A DNA stretch of 64,000 nucleotides from CAIOZA01 sp964464375. Its GTDB lineage: Bacteria > Bacteroidota > Ignavibacteria > Kapaibacteriales > UBA2268. The DNA is taken from NCBI GenBank assembly GCA_964464375.1, contig CAYXFU010000006.1, positions 59,615-123,614 on the forward strand. The letters are read 5' to 3'. The notes under the pieces were generated by a model. That model was given only the letters and a program-made list of their open reading frames with translations. It did no database searches and was not told where the DNA came from. Shown here piece after piece: positions 26,225 to 34,860 of the stretch (its first letter is position 1; each line of letters begins with the position of its first letter). A program made the translations under genes and the position numbers.

Positions 26225-27418
26225 TTATATTATTTTACTCTCTTTTAAATTATGAATTTCATCTATTGAGTAACCCATTGACTTTAGAATATCTTCAGTG
26301 TCCTCCGAAAGGAGTGGAGGAGCAGATTCTACAAAACATGGAGTTTTTTCAAATTTAGCTGTCATATTAAACAACTTGAGTTTACCTAAACCTTGTACAT
26401 CAATTTCATTGAATGTTTGTCTATGCTCGATTTGTTCCTGATTCAAAGAATCTCCAAGTGAAAGAATTGCTCCGGAGGGAACATTGCTATTATTTAAAGT
26501 TTCGACCCAATAATCCGTTCCTTTTAAGATTAAAACATTTTCAAGTAAAGGAGTTAATTCTTTCCTGTTTTTTTTGCGCGTGTCTCTTTCCTTGAACCTT
26601 GGATCTTCTTTCAATACAGATAATCCTAGAACATCGGCAACTGATTCCCATTGCTCCTGTTTATTTGCGGCTATGTTTATAAAACCATCCTTTGTTCTGA
26701 ATACACCCGATGGTGCCGCTGTGAAATTATCGTTACCTAGCAGCTGAGGTTCCTGATCGCCAATCATCAGATTAGCCACAACCCACCCCATCAATGGCAT
26801 AACAGAATCCAGAAGTGAAACATCGATGAACTGTCCCTCCCCAGATCGTTCGCGGTGGAATAGTGCCGACATCACAGCAAATGCGGCATTAAGCCCTCCA
26901 ACAGTATCGCATAACGGAAAACCTGCTCTCAAAGGATTAAGTCTTTCGTCTCCATTAATAGCCATAACTCCGCTCAATCCCTGGATAATCTGGTCGTATG
27001 CAGGCTTCTTGGCATCAGGTCCAGTCTGACCAAATCCCGAGATCGCACAATAGATAATTTTGTCATTTACTTCCTTAATCTTGTCATACCCTATACCAAG
27101 TCTGTCCATAACACCTGGTCGAAAGTTTTCAACTACAACATCTGCGGTTTTTGCTAATTCGAGAAAGATTTCCTTAGCTTTATCATCTTTAAGATTAAGA
27201 GTCAGGGATTTTTTATTAGCATTTTGAGCAAGGAAGCTTGTACCCATTAGTAGTTTATTGTATTCGGGCACGCAACCCAACTTTCTGGCAAGATCACCAT
27301 CGATAGGATTTTCAATTTTTATTACCTCTGCACCAAGCCAAGCCAGATGCAGAGTACAAAATGGTCCTGATAAAACATTTGTCAAATCAAGAACTCTTAT
27401 TCCTTCTAAAATTTTCAT
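26225..27418 (-). CDS. Class III (CaiB/BaiF) CoA-transferase
   Basis: 397 aa from ATG 27418 (GTG 27427 is possible). ILEGIRVLDLTNVLSGPFCTLHLAWLGAEVIKIENP is the CaiB N-terminus; VVENFRPGVMDRLGIGYD and YCAISGFGQTGP follow, and GQFIDVSLLDSV contains the Asp that forms the covalent acyl intermediate in this class. It moves CoA between a donor acyl-CoA (often succinyl-CoA or acetyl-CoA) and a free acid. It sits 13 to 22 bases after the HMGL-like gene, suggesting it makes the thioester the lyase then cleaves. Which acid is not shown; HMG, glutarate, itaconate or citramalate are possibilities known for this family. Confidence 0.9.
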   Translation of the reverse strand: MKILEGIRVLDLTNVLSGPFCTLHLAWLGAEVIKIENPIDGDLARKLGCVPEYNKLLMGTSFLAQNANKKSLTLNLKDDKAKEIFLELAKTADVVVENFRPGVMDRLGIGYDKIKEVNDKIIYCAISGFGQTGPDAKKPAYDQIIQGLSGVMAINGDERLNPLRAGFPLCDTVGGLNAAFAVMSALFHRERSGEGQFIDVSLLDSVMPLMGWVVANLMIGDQEPQLLGNDNFTAAPSGVFRTKDGFINIAANKQEQWESVADVLGLSVLKEDPRFKERDTRKKNRKELTPLLENVLILKGTDYWVETLNNSNVPSGAILSLGDSLNQEQIEHRQTFNEIDVQGLGKLKLFNMTAKFEKTPCFVESAPPLLSEDTEDILKSMGYSIDEIHNLKESKII

Positions 27419-27440
27419 AACAATCACAATGAATTTTAAA

Positions 27441-28349
27441 TTAATGATTAATCAGACCAGCCTTATAAACATAGCCCGGTAGCTGTTTATCGAAGAAAGC
27501 TGAAGCTTCTTCTGAAAGAGAGATAAGTGAGCCTAATTTTATCCCAGTTAGTTTGTCCATATTCTGCATCATATGAACAAAATCTTCGGTTGAGACATTA
27601 CCTGAAGCTAACTTAGTGAACGGGCAACCACCGAGTCCACCAAAAGCAGTTTCAATGTAAGTTGCACCCGACTCGATTGCTGTAAGCGTATTTACAAGCC
27701 CCATACCATAAGTATTGTGGAAATGGCAGGCAATTTGAATATCACCATTCAGAGTATTAATCTTATTAAACATTCTCTTGACCTGTGCCGGGTTAGCATG
27801 ACCGGCGGTGTCAGCTAAACTGATTTTAGTAATACCAGCATCCAAATATTTTTCAACGATTGAATATACCTTATTTTCATCTATTGCCCCTTCAAACCCG
27901 CATCCAAATGCAGATTGAACAGATACCTGAATGTTTTGCTTGGATTTAATAGCTTCTTTAGCAATATTAATTATTCTATCAGTTGCTTCATCCGTTGTCA
28001 TTCCCGTGTTTTTCATTGAATGAGTATCGCTAGCAGACACTCCCATGCAAATCATATCAACTCCTGCAGAAACCGCTCTCTCGTAACCTTTCTCGTTAAG
28101 TATCAGAGCTGATAGGCAAACATCTTGTACGATATTACTTTGCTTAAAATGAGAGAAAATATCGGCAGTATCCTTCATCTGAGGCATTTTATCAGGGTTG
28201 ACGAAAGAACCAACTTGAATGAATTTTACACCCGATTCGATAAGCTTTTCAATCCAATTAATTTTAATATCCATAGGGACGATTTTCCTCTCCATCTGGA
28301 GTCCGTCACGCATACCAACGTCATGTATAACTAGATCTTTCATAAACAT
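27441..28349 (-). CDS. HMG-CoA lyase-like enzyme (HMGL family)
   Basis: 302 aa, TIM-barrel carboxyltransferase/lyase. DVGMRDGLQMERKIVP has the catalytic Arg-Asp (normally PRDGLQNE; here MRDGLQME), FVNPDKMPQMKD matches the substrate loop, LADTAGHANP and ACHFHNTYGMG supply metal-binding His residues, and FGGLGGCPFTKLASGNVSTEDF is the lyase signature with its conserved Cys. HMG-CoA lyase makes acetyl-CoA and acetoacetate; related enzymes cleave other 3-hydroxy-3-methyl acyl-CoAs. The preceding MFS gene ends 12 bases before its start (28349) and the CoA-transferase follows. Confidence 0.88.
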   Translation of the reverse strand: MFMKDLVIHDVGMRDGLQMERKIVPMDIKINWIEKLIESGVKFIQVGSFVNPDKMPQMKDTADIFSHFKQSNIVQDVCLSALILNEKGYERAVSAGVDMICMGVSASDTHSMKNTGMTTDEATDRIINIAKEAIKSKQNIQVSVQSAFGCGFEGAIDENKVYSIVEKYLDAGITKISLADTAGHANPAQVKRMFNKINTLNGDIQIACHFHNTYGMGLVNTLTAIESGATYIETAFGGLGGCPFTKLASGNVSTEDFVHMMQNMDKLTGIKLGSLISLSEEASAFFDKQLPGYVYKAGLINH

Positions 28350-28361
28350 TTTGCCAAATTA

Positions 28362-29741
28362 TTAGTGCTGTTCTTTAAATCCTTTGAGCATCCACTTTCT
28401 TGCAAGAATTAATCCAACAGGGCTTGCTATTGCTATGATGCCGTATATTAACCACATAAACTCTGTTTGTGTAGCTTGAGGTGGAACACCTGTCGGACAA
28501 TACTTCGTAAGAAACCATCCTGAATAAAAACTTGTTAATACTTTTGTCAGGAACCATGGAAACTGACCTAGTCCCATATAAATACCAGTCATGTCTTTTG
28601 GCGCAATTTCAGCGACCCATTGCAGGAATCGTGGCTGCCACATGGCTTCACCAATTGTCAAAACGATAATATATAACATCAATATTGTGGTATTCGGACC
28701 CAAAACCAGCAGAAATGGAGCTGAAGCCATCACAATTGTGCCATATATCATCATCTTGTAAGTGTGTTTCTTTGATGTCAATGCAGCTATAGCTGGAGTA
28801 AGTATGAAAATAAATATTGGATTAAGATTGACGAAAAACTCAAAGTACTCACTCACCACACCACTGAATGCTCGTGAGCAGTACTGAGGAAGAGTCAGCC
28901 AGTTATGAGCAAATAATGTCTGTACAGGAATTAAGATGAAAATGAAGAAAAGAAAACGATAATCATTATAAGGGAATCGCTTTGCATAATTGAAAATTCT
29001 TTGCTTTAATGGTGCTTCCGATTTAGTTTCTTTCTCTTCAATCTCGATAGTATTGTTCTCATCTAAAGCTTTTTTTAATGTAGCTTTTGTAAGTAAAAAC
29101 AACACAATTAGTATTCCTGTAAATGTTAGTAAAACATAAACCCAGAAAACACCTGTAATGCCGAATTTATCTCTCACGGGAGGTGAAATAAAACCAGGCA
29201 AAAATCCACCAAGATTCATCAAAGCATAAAGCATCGCAAAGCCCATCGCTGAAGTCTTCGCGTTGGTTAGCTTCTTAACCGCTGTGTAGCAAGCCGGTTG
29301 ATAGATACCATAACCGATAATTATTCCTACAATTCCGCCCATTGCAATCAAATGAGAATTAGACCACATACCGGTATCGCCACCTATAAGAGGAGATAGT
29401 GTAACGATGATTCTTCCGACCATCATGGTGGACAATGCAATCAATAAGGCTTTGCGAATACCCATGAAATCTACTGTTGCTCCAAGGAAAAGCATGGCAA
29501 TGGTTATTCCACCGGTAAGAAAGCCCACCATAGGACTTGCCTGAATATCAGTCAGTTTGAGAGATTGATTGAAAAACAGAGCTAATAATGTCAGCATTCC
29601 AAAATAGGTCAATCCCTCAAATAAGTAAGAAAGATTTATACCGAATAGAGCTTTGGATGTTTTGAAAAGATCCTTGAAAGGTGTTGTAACTTCATTGAAT
29701 GTCTGTCTTAAAATTCCGGTCTGATCCTGGTTATCACTCAT
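28362..29741 (-). CDS. Major facilitator superfamily transporter, POT-like
   Basis: 459 aa, about 12-14 hydrophobic segments (for example VGFLTGGITIAMLFLGATVDFMG, ILIVLFLLTKATL, FMWLIYGIIAIASPVGLIL). The early YLFEGLTYFGMLTLLALFF resembles the FxxxxxYYGM region of proton-dependent oligopeptide (POT/PTR) carriers; the classic ExxERFxYY motif is not exact. A cytoplasmic charged loop (about 225-255) separates the halves. Co-directional, 12 bases before the HMGL gene, so its substrate may be the acid or an amino acid/peptide feeding that pathway. Substrate unproven. Confidence 0.85.
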   Translation of the reverse strand: MSDNQDQTGILRQTFNEVTTPFKDLFKTSKALFGINLSYLFEGLTYFGMLTLLALFFNQSLKLTDIQASPMVGFLTGGITIAMLFLGATVDFMGIRKALLIALSTMMVGRIIVTLSPLIGGDTGMWSNSHLIAMGGIVGIIIGYGIYQPACYTAVKKLTNAKTSAMGFAMLYALMNLGGFLPGFISPPVRDKFGITGVFWVYVLLTFTGILIVLFLLTKATLKKALDENNTIEIEEKETKSEAPLKQRIFNYAKRFPYNDYRFLFFIFILIPVQTLFAHNWLTLPQYCSRAFSGVVSEYFEFFVNLNPIFIFILTPAIAALTSKKHTYKMMIYGTIVMASAPFLLVLGPNTTILMLYIIVLTIGEAMWQPRFLQWVAEIAPKDMTGIYMGLGQFPWFLTKVLTSFYSGWFLTKYCPTGVPPQATQTEFMWLIYGIIAIASPVGLILARKWMLKGFKEQH

Positions 29742-29830
29742 AATTGTTTACATAAATAATTACAAAATAAATTCCTTGACTTAAATGAAAAATGGATTCC
29801 AGCACGCTGGACTATGTAAAAGCCATCATA

Positions 29831-29905
29831 TTGGACATTCAGAAGGAGCGGAGCTACTGAAGAACCTACGGCTCTCTTCAGCAACTATAAACCTTCTGAA
29901 TGCCA
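29831..29905. repeat. Long imperfect hairpin between the MFS and aldehyde dehydrogenase genes
   Basis: Arms TTGGACATTCAGAAGG (29831-29846) and CCTTCTGAATGCCAA (29892-29906) pair with one bulge, with an inner CTGAAGA/TCTTCAG pair. No T-run on the minus strand. Likely a dispersed repeat, though it could slow transcription between the two genes. Confidence 0.55.
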
Positions 29906-29956
29906 ATTTATTGAGCTAACTTTTTGTAACAGCCCAAATCTTATATTAAATTCTTC

Positions 29957-31438
29957 TTAATAATTATCTATCTGAGCTCTCTGAAGTTTATCAGAGAAAT
30001 CGATATAAACTGTCTTCCATTCAGTAAAAATATCAAATACAGTCCATCCACCTTCACGGTGTCCATTTCCGGTGCCTTTAACACCACCGAAAGGCATGTG
30101 GGCTTCTGCACCGATTGTTGGAGCATTGATATAAGTAATTCCGGCTTCGATGTCTCTGATAGCTCTGAAAGCATCATTTACATTTCTTGTATAAACAGAT
30201 GATGATAGCCCAAACTCTACTGAATTGGCAAGCTCTACAGCATGATCAAATGATTCTGCCTTCGTGACTGCTAATACCGGACCGAAAACTTCTTCCTGGA
30301 ATAATCTCATTTCTTTGGTTACATCGGCAAAAATTGTTGGTTCGTAAAAGTAACCCTTTGCTAAATCACCTTCGATGGCTCGTTTTCCACCTATGATTAA
30401 TCTCGCTCCTTCTTCTAAGGCAACCTTAGAATAGTACTCACAGGTTTGAAGCTGTTTCTCGTGAATCACCGGACCTACCTGAGTATCGGGCAGTAATCCG
30501 TAGCCAAGTTTAAGTTTGGAAGCCTTCATAGCGAGTAAAGTTATGATTTCTTCATAACAATCTTTGTGAACGATAAGTCTGGATGTGGCGGTACATCTTT
30601 GGCCTGTCGTACCGAATGCACCCCATAGAACACCTTCAATCGCTAATTCAAAGTTAGCGTCGGGCATGATAATCTGAGCGTTTTTGCCTCCCATTTCGAG
30701 TGAACATTTTTTATTTGTTCTTCCGCAGATTTCGCCTAGCTGGAACCCGATATTTGTTGAACCGGTGAATGCAATAAGATTAACATCAGGATGTTCAACA
30801 ATCATATTCCCCATGCTACCTTTGCCGAGTACAACGTTGAATACTCCGGGAGGTACACCTGCCTCATCCATAACTTCAGCAAAGCAAACGCCAGCTTGGG
30901 GAACGTCCTTAGATGGCTTATATACAACAGTATTGCCGGCAGCTAAAGCAGGGAGAATTTTCCAGGATGGAACAGCCACAGGAAAGTTGAAAGCTGTAAT
31001 AACTCCGCAAACGCCTATTGGCATACGGAATGACAGATTCATTTTATTTTCCATTTCACTTGGGGCAGTATGACCGAATAGTCTTCTGGTTTCACTTGCA
31101 GAATAATATGCTGTATCGATTGCTTCCTGAAGATCGCCCATTGTTTCGAATACCGGTTTTCCCATTTCGCGGGTCATAATCTTAGCTATTTCTTCTTTTC
31201 TTCTTGCAAAAATATCTCCGACTTTTTTGAGGATGTCACCACGTTTTGGTGCAGGCATCATTTTCCATTTTTTGAATGCTTCACGTGCTGATTTAACTGC
31301 ATCATTTACGTCTTCCTGACCAGATTCGGGGAATTCCCCGACTATATCACTTATATCTGCGGGATTAATATTGTTAAAATACTTACCTGTTTTTGGCTCT
31401 ACCCATTGACCATTAATGTAATTACGGAACCTATCCAT
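29957..31438 (-). CDS. NAD(P)+-dependent aldehyde dehydrogenase (ALDH7-like)
   Basis: 493 aa. NYINGQWVEPKTGKYFNNINPAD start, cofactor region FTGSTNIGFQLG, general base Glu in LEMGGKNA, nucleophile Cys in TGQRCTATSR and the tail PFGGVKGTGNGHREGG followed by TEWKTVYIDFSDKLQRAQID, which is typical of the alpha-aminoadipate-semialdehyde/ALDH7-like branch. ATG 31438 has AGGAG at 31444-31448. It oxidises an aldehyde to a carboxylic acid in the cytoplasm; substrate cannot be read. It is separated from the MFS gene by a 215-base repeat-bearing gap, so it is likely its own transcript. Confidence 0.93.
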   Translation of the reverse strand: MDRFRNYINGQWVEPKTGKYFNNINPADISDIVGEFPESGQEDVNDAVKSAREAFKKWKMMPAPKRGDILKKVGDIFARRKEEIAKIMTREMGKPVFETMGDLQEAIDTAYYSASETRRLFGHTAPSEMENKMNLSFRMPIGVCGVITAFNFPVAVPSWKILPALAAGNTVVYKPSKDVPQAGVCFAEVMDEAGVPPGVFNVVLGKGSMGNMIVEHPDVNLIAFTGSTNIGFQLGEICGRTNKKCSLEMGGKNAQIIMPDANFELAIEGVLWGAFGTTGQRCTATSRLIVHKDCYEEIITLLAMKASKLKLGYGLLPDTQVGPVIHEKQLQTCEYYSKVALEEGARLIIGGKRAIEGDLAKGYFYEPTIFADVTKEMRLFQEEVFGPVLAVTKAESFDHAVELANSVEFGLSSSVYTRNVNDAFRAIRDIEAGITYINAPTIGAEAHMPFGGVKGTGNGHREGGWTVFDIFTEWKTVYIDFSDKLQRAQIDNY

Positions 31439-31631
31439 TTTAAAACTCCTGATAAAAAAATATATAAAAATTCAAAAAGCAAATAATTAAGACTGAAAAA
31501 TTAATGAATTTTTTCCGATTTAGTTATTAATTTTATTTCATTCTATCATTCAAAATACAAGTTGTTGTTTCGGAATATAAAATAAAACTGTATATTTGAA
31601 CAAAAAAAACGATGAGTTCGTGGGAAATCTT

Positions 31632-32288
31632 ATGGCAAAAGCTTTGGTTATCGGTGCTACCGGTTTGATTGGAAGAGAACTTATTGAGCTCTTAATTCAA
31701 GATGATTATTTTACTGAGATCGAAATCTGGGTACGAAAGCCAACTTATTACATGCATTCGAAAATTAGAGAAACAATAATCGATTTTGACACAGTAAAAA
31801 GTATTTCCAAAATTATGCATGATATTGTCTTTTGCTGTATAGGTACAACCATTAAAAAAGCCGGGTCTAAAGAGAATTTTCGGATGATAGATTATAATAT
31901 CGTTGTAAATATAGCTCATCTGTCAGAACGCTCAAATGTTAACAATCTGATTGTGATTTCATCTCTTGGTGCAACAAGCCAAACCGGGAATTTCTACTTA
32001 AAGACAAAAGGTGAGATGGAAGAGGCAATCAGCGACCTGGTGATTCCTTCAATATCTATTCTACGTCCATCAGTTTTGATAGGTAATCGCTTGGAATTCA
32101 GGTTAGGGGAAAAAATAGCTATATTTGTTCTTAAAATATTTGGTATATTTTTGTTTGGAGCATTACGCAAATACCGTGGCATTGAGGCAACCAAAGTAGC
32201 TCAAACTATGATTAATTTATCGTCAGATGAATGGATGGGACTCAATATTCTTGAGTCCGATGAAATCGAACGAATCGCTAAGTTATAG
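31632..32288 (+). CDS. NAD(P)-binding Rossmann-fold protein (HTATIP2/short-chain-like)
   Basis: ATG 31632 (218 aa) gives a clean start AKALVIGATGLIGRELIELLI with GxxGxxG nucleotide binding; the longer frame opens with TTG 31596 and adds 12 residues without homologous look. DIVFCCIGTTIKKAGS, VISSLGATSQTGNFYLKTKGEMEEAI and LRPSVLIGNR match the atypical SDR/NmrA-HTATIP2 type. Active-site roles: the Tyr...Lys pair in NFYLKTKG. Function unknown; a house-keeping reductase is likely. Start of a three-gene plus-strand operon with a small barrel protein and GH57. Confidence 0.85.
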   Translation: MAKALVIGATGLIGRELIELLIQDDYFTEIEIWVRKPTYYMHSKIRETIIDFDTVKSISKIMHDIVFCCIGTTIKKAGSKENFRMIDYNIVVNIAHLSERSNVNNLIVISSLGATSQTGNFYLKTKGEMEEAISDLVIPSISILRPSVLIGNRLEFRLGEKIAIFVLKIFGIFLFGALRKYRGIEATKVAQTMINLSSDEWMGLNILESDEIERIAKL

Positions 32289-32296
32289 ATTAAATT

Positions 32297-32791
32297 ATGA
32301 AATCATTAATATTTTTTTTAGTCATATTCTCGATATTTGCCGGCACATTAAAAGCTGAGCAAGGTTTAAGCCACGAATTGGGACTGTCGGCAGGTAGTGT
32401 TTATCTTAACTATAAAATTTCAGCCTTAACGGATTTTGGTTTATTTTATAATATATATTTCCCTAAAATTAAAGACATCCATTTTGGTTTGGCAATTGAT
32501 AAAGGATTTGGTGAAAAAGACTTTCTTTTATCCTTACTGACATTATTTTTTAAGTTCGGTGATCATTTTAAATTTGGTGCATCAGCTGGTTATTATTCCG
32601 ATTCAAAGTATTATAAAAGTCAATTTTATGATGAAACGATAAGATATTATGGAGCTTTCTTTCGAGGGAGTTTCAATTTTCTAATTCATGTAAATAAATT
32701 TACTATTTCTCCTGTTTTAAATATAGATCTATTCAGAAGAGACTATTTTGCTTCAGTATCATTAAACATTAGCTATCCACTACCAAACTGA
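32297..32791 (+). CDS. Small predicted outer-membrane beta-barrel protein
   Basis: 164 aa. Signal peptide (SLIFFLVIFSIFAGTLKAEQ) and alternating aromatic strands (GSVYLNYKISALTDFGLFYNIYF, HFKFGASAGYYSD, YYGAFFRGSF, FASVSLNISYPLP). Terminal YPLPN is barrel-like. It lies 8 bases after the Rossmann gene and 5 before GH57, so it is translated with them. No family recognised. Confidence 0.55.
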   Translation: MKSLIFFLVIFSIFAGTLKAEQGLSHELGLSAGSVYLNYKISALTDFGLFYNIYFPKIKDIHFGLAIDKGFGEKDFLLSLLTLFFKFGDHFKFGASAGYYSDSKYYKSQFYDETIRYYGAFFRGSFNFLIHVNKFTISPVLNIDLFRRDYFASVSLNISYPLPN

Positions 32792-32796
32792 ATATT

Positions 32797-34860
32797 ATGA
32801 CACCACTAAAAATTGCATTTTTATGGCATCAGCACCAACCGTATTATAATATTGACGGAGAATTCTTTCTGCCGTGGGTTCGTTTGCATGGTATTAAAGA
32901 TTATCTTGACATAATTCTTCTTTTATTTGAATATCCTGATGTAAAGCAGACATTCAATTTAGTTCCATCCTTAATGATGCAAATTGATGAATATGTATCA
33001 GGGGAAACAGAAGATAAAATTCAGAGATTGACAAATTTGGATCATATTGATCTTTCTTCAGGGGAAAAGTCCCAAATACTTCAATCATTCTTCATCTGTA
33101 ACGTAGAAAACATGATAACGCCCTATCCGCGTTATTCAGAATTATTAAGAAGAAGTAGAAAAGAAAATTCAGTTGAAATTTTTACCGATCAGGATTGGCT
33201 GGATCTGCAGGTGTGGTATAATCTAACTTGGTTCGGTCCGATTTCTCGCCAGCGACCAGAAATTAAGCGATTGTTCATTAAGGGTAGAAATTTCACATCG
33301 TTTGAAAAGAAGATGATGATGGAAATCCAGAATGAGATTCTATCAGCTATCATGCCCGCTATGAAAAGACTTCAAAATCTAGGTCAGATTGAAATCAGCG
33401 TCTCTTCATTGTATCATCCCATTTTACCATTGTTATGCAACACTGATTCTGCTTTAGAAGCAATGCCCGGAAATAAGGTACCGAATCCACCATTTATTTT
33501 CCCTGAAGACGCAGAATACCATCTTCACGAAAGTGTAAAATTCTATGAAAGAAATTTCCAATCTGCACCAAACGGTATGTGGCCATCAGAGGGTTCAATT
33601 TCGGATGAAGCCTTAGAGCTGATTGTCAAATCAGGCATTCATTGGATAGCTACTGATGAGCAGATCATGATGGAAACACTGAACAATTCAGTCAACAGAC
33701 TCGAAAGATTTTTTCCGAGAAAGTTTAATTCTAAATCCGGTGACATAACAATCTTGTTCCGTGATCATTTTCTATCCGATATTATTGGTTTTAATTATTC
33801 AAGATGGGATGCAAAAGATGCTGCTACTGACTTTATCAACCGATTGAAGTATGTCAGATGGGAAATTTCAAGTCAATATGGGGAAGATAGTATAAAAAAT
33901 GCTGTTGTACCAATCATTCTTGATGGTGAAAACTGCTGGGAATTTTTTAAAGAAAACGGTAAACCTTTTCTTGAAGAACTTTATAAGCAATTCTCTGAAT
34001 GTGAGGAACTAAAGACCATAACTGTTTCAGAAGCAATTCTTGAGGCAGGTACTGCCTATGTTGAGCCGATAAGTCATGTTAGAGCAGGTTCATGGATAAA
34101 TGCAAACTTTCATATATGGATTGGTCAGGATGAGCATGTAAAAGCTTGGGAGATGCTAAGAGAGGCAAGAGTAGCAGTCAAAGAAAGAAAAGATTTAATT
34201 GCTTCAGAAGCTTACGATAAAGCCATGAAAGAGATTTACATTTCTGAAGGTTCTGACTGGTTTTGGTGGTATTGTGATTCTCATCAGGCACCTAATAAAA
34301 AGGACTTCGACGTTATATACCGGAAACATCTTGTAAATATTTACAACATAATTGGCTTAGTCCCCCCTGAAAACCTGAATCATCCTATCGGAGCCGGTGT
34401 AGAACGCAAAGCTTTAAAAATGCCGGAGAATGAAATCAACCCACAAATGAATGGATTGAAAGATGATAACCTTTGGAGCGGAGCAGGGGTTATTGATGCA
34501 GGTGCAGGAATGGATGCAATGCACTCGAGTGGTGAAATTCTGGATAAAATTTTATTCGGAGCAAATGATAACAAGATGTTTTTTAGAGTTGACTGTAGAA
34601 GGAAGCTAAGAGCTGATGAGACAGTAATCTTAAATTTTAATTCTAATAAATATAAGATTGTAATTTCTAATGAGGCCGTGGTTTTAGATTCCCAAAATGA
34701 GGTTTCTGAGTTGATATTTTCGATTGAAGAAACCTGTACATTTTCAATTGATCGAAATCTAATCGGCAATGAATTTGAACTGTCCATTAAAACAAAAATC
34801 CCTGATGGAGAAGTGTTTTACCCGCGTCAGGGATATTTTCCTATAACAATATGGGATTAA
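32797..34860 (+). CDS. Glycoside hydrolase family 57 (alpha-amylase/4-alpha-glucanotransferase type)
   Basis: 687 aa. KIAFLWHQHQPYY is GH57 motif 1; NLVPSLMMQ and FTDQDWLDLQVWYNLTWFGP belong to the same domain; MWPSEGSISDEAL carries the Glu nucleophile (motif 3) and IHWIATDEQIM the catalytic Asp (motif 4); SDWFWWYCD lies in the C-terminal helical part. Family enzymes hydrolyse or rearrange alpha-1,4-glucans. The last ~150 residues (from NEINPQMNGLK) look like a beta-sandwich tail. No signal peptide, so cytoplasmic glycogen or maltodextrin use. Its stop overlaps by two bases the stop of the convergent BatA-like gene. Confidence 0.9.
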   Translation: MTPLKIAFLWHQHQPYYNIDGEFFLPWVRLHGIKDYLDIILLLFEYPDVKQTFNLVPSLMMQIDEYVSGETEDKIQRLTNLDHIDLSSGEKSQILQSFFICNVENMITPYPRYSELLRRSRKENSVEIFTDQDWLDLQVWYNLTWFGPISRQRPEIKRLFIKGRNFTSFEKKMMMEIQNEILSAIMPAMKRLQNLGQIEISVSSLYHPILPLLCNTDSALEAMPGNKVPNPPFIFPEDAEYHLHESVKFYERNFQSAPNGMWPSEGSISDEALELIVKSGIHWIATDEQIMMETLNNSVNRLERFFPRKFNSKSGDITILFRDHFLSDIIGFNYSRWDAKDAATDFINRLKYVRWEISSQYGEDSIKNAVVPIILDGENCWEFFKENGKPFLEELYKQFSECEELKTITVSEAILEAGTAYVEPISHVRAGSWINANFHIWIGQDEHVKAWEMLREARVAVKERKDLIASEAYDKAMKEIYISEGSDWFWWYCDSHQAPNKKDFDVIYRKHLVNIYNIIGLVPPENLNHPIGAGVERKALKMPENEINPQMNGLKDDNLWSGAGVIDAGAGMDAMHSSGEILDKILFGANDNKMFFRVDCRRKLRADETVILNFNSNKYKIVISNEAVVLDSQNEVSELIFSIEETCTFSIDRNLIGNEFELSIKTKIPDGEVFYPRQGYFPITIWD

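Noticed and set aside
29742..29956. Terminator between aldehyde dehydrogenase and MFS
   Set aside because: The hairpin is long and lacks a T-run on the minus strand.
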